A stretch of DNA of 8,429 nucleotides from contig JASGCG010000051.1 of the NCBI GenBank assembly GCA_030054235.1, forward strand, positions 1 through 8,429. The letters are read 5' to 3'. The position numbers and the translations under genes were made by a program. This document shows positions 6,588 through 8,429 of this stretch, piece after piece; position 1 is the stretch's first letter; each line of letters begins with the position of its first letter. The notes under the pieces are model-generated. The model was not told where the DNA came from, ran no database searches, and saw only the letters and a list, made by a program, of their open reading frames with translations. The stretch comes from Bacteroidia bacterium. Its GTDB lineage: Bacteria > Planctomycetota > Phycisphaerae > Phycisphaerales > SM1A02.

Positions 6588-6592
6588 CTCCT
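6588..6592 (-). promoter_or_regulatory. Shine-Dalgarno site of the PEP-CTERM-like gene
   Basis: AGGAG lies six bases before the ATG at 6581 on the minus strand. It is the only clear ribosome-binding site in the window and decides the start of this gene. Confidence 0.8.
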
Positions 6593-6624
6593 GAACTGTT
6601 GGGATGAGGGAAAGGGAGGAACTG

Positions 6625-6656
6625 AGGCCAAGGACGCGCACACCGACCTTGGGCCT
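6625..6656 (-). repeat. Inverted repeat in the leader of the PEP-CTERM-like gene
   Basis: AGGCCAAGG at 6625-6633 is complementary to CCTTGGGCCT at 6647-6656 apart from one extra G, giving a 9-bp stem with one bulge and a 13-base loop. It lies about 45-75 bases before the start codon, where it could be an mRNA-stabilising hairpin or a regulator site. No function can be assigned. Confidence 0.4.
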
Positions 6657-6659
6657 TGG

Positions 6660-6688
6660 AAGTGTGGTCCGATTTTCAGCGGGGTCAA
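6660..6688 (-). promoter_or_regulatory. Tentative promoter of the PEP-CTERM-like gene
   Basis: On the minus strand TTGACC (6688-6683) matches five of six bases of the -35 consensus and is followed after 17 bases by ACACTT (6665-6660), a poor -10. The -35 lies inside an interrupted palindrome, GGGGT-CA-ACCCC at 6681-6692, which could be an operator. The weak -10 keeps confidence low. Confidence 0.3.
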
Positions 6689-6744
6689 CCCCACGCAGCA
6701 AGATTCCTTGGTTGGTTATGGGCACGGTCCGCCCCCTGCAGGCG

Positions 6745-6750
6745 TAGCAT
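6745..6750 (+). promoter_or_regulatory. Possible -10 element for the small lipoprotein
   Basis: TAGCAT (TAnnnT pattern) ends seven bases before the ATG at 6758. No ribosome-binding site is present, so a leaderless transcript starting at that ATG is plausible. No -35 element is recognisable. Confidence 0.3.
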
Positions 6751-6757
6751 CATGGGC

Positions 6758-6964
6758 ATGAAGCCCATCGCCAGCCTGCTGCTCGTGGCCGCCGCCCTCG
6801 TCGCCTGCGACAGCGATCCCGATTCGGTCGACCGCGTCTTCGGAACCGAGGACGAGCGCGCGCGCGAGCAGGAGCAACTCAATGCCATCTCGGAGCAGGA
6901 TGATGCCAACAATGCCGACGCCGGCATCACCAACGACGCACAGATGGAGCCGTTGAACCCGTAG
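6758..6964 (+). CDS. Small acidic lipoprotein of unknown function
   Basis: A 68-residue protein with a lipoprotein signal peptide: Lys2, hydrophobic core (IASLLLVAAA) and lipobox LVAC with the lipidated cysteine at residue 17. The residue after Cys17 is Asp, which in enterobacteria favours inner-membrane retention; whether that holds here is unknown. The mature part is very acidic and probably disordered or helical (EDEREREQ-like EDERAREQEQLNAISEQDD), with only three arginines. An alternative ATG at 6752 adds two residues (MG); 6758 is preferred because the signal then begins MKP and the spacing to the TAGCAT hexamer fits. It diverges from the PEP-CTERM-like gene and precedes the protease gene by 125 bases. 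I do not recognise the family. Confidence 0.7.
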   Translation: MKPIASLLLVAAALVACDSDPDSVDRVFGTEDERAREQEQLNAISEQDDANNADAGITNDAQMEPLNP

Positions 6965-6996
6965 TGCGACGGCCGCGAGCGCAGCCGCGGGGTGCC

Positions 6997-7012
6997 GGGC
7001 CAAGCTTGGCCC
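6997..7012. repeat. Perfect 16-bp palindrome between lipoprotein and protease genes
   Basis: GGGCCAAGCTTGGCCC is a perfect palindrome. Flanking GGTG (6991-6994) and CACC (7019-7022) could extend the structure through an internal loop. It starts 32 bases after the lipoprotein stop and ends 77 bases before the protease start. No T-run follows, so it could be an operator, a weak terminator or an mRNA 3' stabiliser. Confidence 0.5.
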
Positions 7013-7077
7013 CGCCGACACCTTGGACAATTTCGTCCGATTCGACCCTTCCGGGTGGCCCTCCTCGGTTCCGTCCC

Positions 7078-7083
7078 TACCTT
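7078..7083 (+). promoter_or_regulatory. Possible -10 element for the metalloprotease
   Basis: TACCTT (TAnnnT) ends six bases before the ATG at 7090, with no ribosome-binding site between them, which fits a leaderless transcript. A TTGGACA at 7023-7029 is too far upstream to act as its -35. Confidence 0.3.
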
Positions 7084-7089
7084 TCGGCC

Positions 7090-8429
7090 ATGACGATCCG
7101 TCGATTCGCTGCGCCCACGGCGTGCTGTGCCATCGCCCTCAGCCTCACGACCCATGCGCTGGCCAGCGGTGGATCAGCCGTGCCGCCGGTGCAAGACTGC
7201 GGACTCGAGCGCATCGCCCACTTCATCCCGTGCGAGCCGCTGCTTCCACGGGACCTTCCGGCCACCTTCTCTGTGGAGGCGCCGCTCGGGGCGAACATGG
7301 TCACGCTCGACCTGACCAAGCACTCGGTCCGTGGTGATCGTTTCAAGGTGCTCGTGGACGATGGCCGCTCGCTGCGTGAGGTCGATGCGCCGGCGATCCG
7401 CACCTATCGGGGCTCGATTGCCGGCCGACCCAACACGTCCGTCGTCGGCTCGCTGCTGCCTTCGGGCTTCAGCGGCATCGTGACGCTGGAGGATGGCTCG
7501 ACCTTCGGGATCCAGCCCCTGCATGAACTCTGCGCCGACCTGCCCGAATCGACCGTGCACGCCACCTATGCCGCCTCCGATGTCGCCGTCGACGAGGCGG
7601 GGTGTGCGCTCGGGCGACCGGGCTTCGACACCGAGCTCTACCGCGTTGCGCCGGAGTCCGGCGGTGGCGGATCGCTGGCAGGGGTCACGCCGCAGCAGGT
7701 CGAGATCGCCTGCGAGACCGACTACGAGTTCTTCCAGAAGAACGGGAGCTCGGTCGCCAACACGGTGAACGACATCGAGAACATCATCGCCAACGTCAAC
7801 ACGATCTACGACCGCGATGTCAACATCGTGCACGAGATCAGCGTGATGGTCATCCGATCGGCGTCGGCGGATCCCTACGCCGGCACCACGATCGATGCGA
7901 GGCTCGATGAGTTTGACGCGGCGTGGGGAGTCGCACCGCTCAGTGGCGTCTTCCGTGACATCGCCCACATGTTCAGCGGCTACAACTACTCGGGCGGGAC
8001 CATCGGCCTCGCCTACCTCGGGGTGATCTGCCAGCCCGCCTCCGGCGTGGGCTACGGCGTCGTCGAGAGCCGCTACACGACGTCGCTGACCTTCCGCGTC
8101 TCGCTTTCGGCGCACGAACTTGGCCACAACTGGAACTGCACGCACTGCGATGCGGACGGGAACGACAACTGCCACATCATGTGCTCGGCCAACGGCGCCT
8201 GCGGGGGCATCAGCGGAAGCAACCTGAAACTCGACTCGCGGGCCATCAGCGAATCGACCGCCTTCAGCGCCGCGGTGGCGTGCGACTTCACGCGCCCTGC
8301 GGCCTTGACGGTGCCGTTCATCGACGACTTCGACGCCACAGCGTCGATCTCGACGCAGCGGTGGACCTACAACGACGGCGTCCTCGTGACTTCGGGCGCG
8401 GCTGGCGAGCCGACGGCCCCCTCCTCGAG
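7090..8429 (+). CDS. Secreted metzincin-type zinc metalloprotease, partial at 3' end
   Basis: An open frame of 446 codons plus two bases without a stop; the 3' end lies outside the window. Residues 1-25 are a signal peptide with a likely cut after ALA (THALA/SGG). Residues about 30-200 look like a prodomain (strand-rich, 'IRTYRGSIAGRPNTSVVGS'). The catalytic domain at about 205-400 contains 'SAHELGHNWNCTHCDADG': HExxHxxNxxH with zinc ligands His342, His346 and His352 and catalytic Glu343. The Met-turn is 'CHIMCS' with Met364. This arrangement belongs to the reprolysin/adamalysin-like M12 metalloproteases, and several cysteines near the site suggest disulfides. From about residue 410, 'FIDDFDATASISTQRWT...' resembles the start of a concanavalin/MAM-like domain common in secreted Planctomycetota proteins. 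Expected role: extracellular proteolysis. The start is set by the signal peptide. Confidence 0.88.
   Translation, partial: MTIRRFAAPTACCAIALSLTTHALASGGSAVPPVQDCGLERIAHFIPCEPLLPRDLPATFSVEAPLGANMVTLDLTKHSVRGDRFKVLVDDGRSLREVDAPAIRTYRGSIAGRPNTSVVGSLLPSGFSGIVTLEDGSTFGIQPLHELCADLPESTVHATYAASDVAVDEAGCALGRPGFDTELYRVAPESGGGGSLAGVTPQQVEIACETDYEFFQKNGSSVANTVNDIENIIANVNTIYDRDVNIVHEISVMVIRSASADPYAGTTIDARLDEFDAAWGVAPLSGVFRDIAHMFSGYNYSGGTIGLAYLGVICQPASGVGYGVVESRYTTSLTFRVSLSAHELGHNWNCTHCDADGNDNCHIMCSANGACGGISGSNLKLDSRAISESTAFSAAVACDFTRPAALTVPFIDDFDATASISTQRWTYNDGVLVTSGAAGEPTAPSS

Noticed and set aside
7025..7038. Short inverted repeat GGAC-6-GTCC upstream of the protease
   Set aside because: A 4-bp stem is expected by chance in GC-rich DNA and nothing else supports it as an operator.
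7174..8175. 333-codon minus-strand frame
   Set aside because: It is antisense to the metalloprotease, which has a signal peptide, zinc motif and Met-turn. The minus-strand product is a low-information Arg/Val/Asp-rich sequence.

Overview
The window looks like a chromosomal segment of a high-GC member of the Planctomycetota, most likely the class Phycisphaerae. This rests on four things: a C-terminal tail of the form VPAPGALALLGLAGLGRR (the PEP-CTERM-like variant common in that group), GC-rich codon third positions with long meaningless antisense frames, a general scarcity of Shine-Dalgarno sites, and a large secreted metzincin-type protease. The taxonomic placement is inference; no rRNA or marker gene is present.

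Layout. (1) Positions 1-206: a tRNA-Gly(GCC) gene with a good sigma-70-like promoter and a long hairpin behind it. (2) 432-1280, plus strand: a 282-residue regulator joining an N-terminal winged-helix domain to a C-terminal LuxR/GerE helix-turn-helix. (3) 1316-5789, minus strand: a tight four-gene operon, in transcription order a NodU/CmcH-type carbamoyltransferase, a 51-residue DUF5989 membrane peptide, an SxtJ-family membrane protein, and a membrane-anchored SGNH/GDSL hydrolase carrying tetratricopeptide-like repeats. Junctions are 4, 10 and 2 bases, so the genes are probably co-expressed. (4) 5874-6581, minus strand: a secreted PEP-CTERM-like surface protein with a clear AGGAG ribosome-binding site, closed by a strong intrinsic terminator that ends just before the carbamoyltransferase. 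(5) 6758-6964, plus strand: a small acidic lipoprotein. (6) 7090 to the window end, plus strand: a secreted zinc metalloprotease with HExxHxxNxxH and a Met-turn, followed by the start of a probable lectin-like C-terminal domain; it runs off the edge.

The most interesting unit is the four-gene operon. Its gene types match the sxtI-sxtJ-sxtK-sxtL neighbourhood known from cyanobacterial saxitoxin clusters (carbamoyltransferase, SxtJ, a small protein, a GDSL hydrolase), but no saxitoxin-core gene is present here. The likeliest reading is a general envelope-associated carbamoyl-transfer system whose acceptor is unknown, perhaps a surface glycan or secreted metabolite, and from which the toxin cluster could have borrowed its tailoring genes. 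A second recurring theme is that several genes have a TAnnnT-like hexamer 6-8 bases before the start codon and no ribosome-binding site, which suggests leaderless transcripts. There is no mobile element, CRISPR array or integrase, and no gene-free stretch over 300 bases; the longest, 207-431 (225 bases), shows nothing except a possible -10 element at its end.
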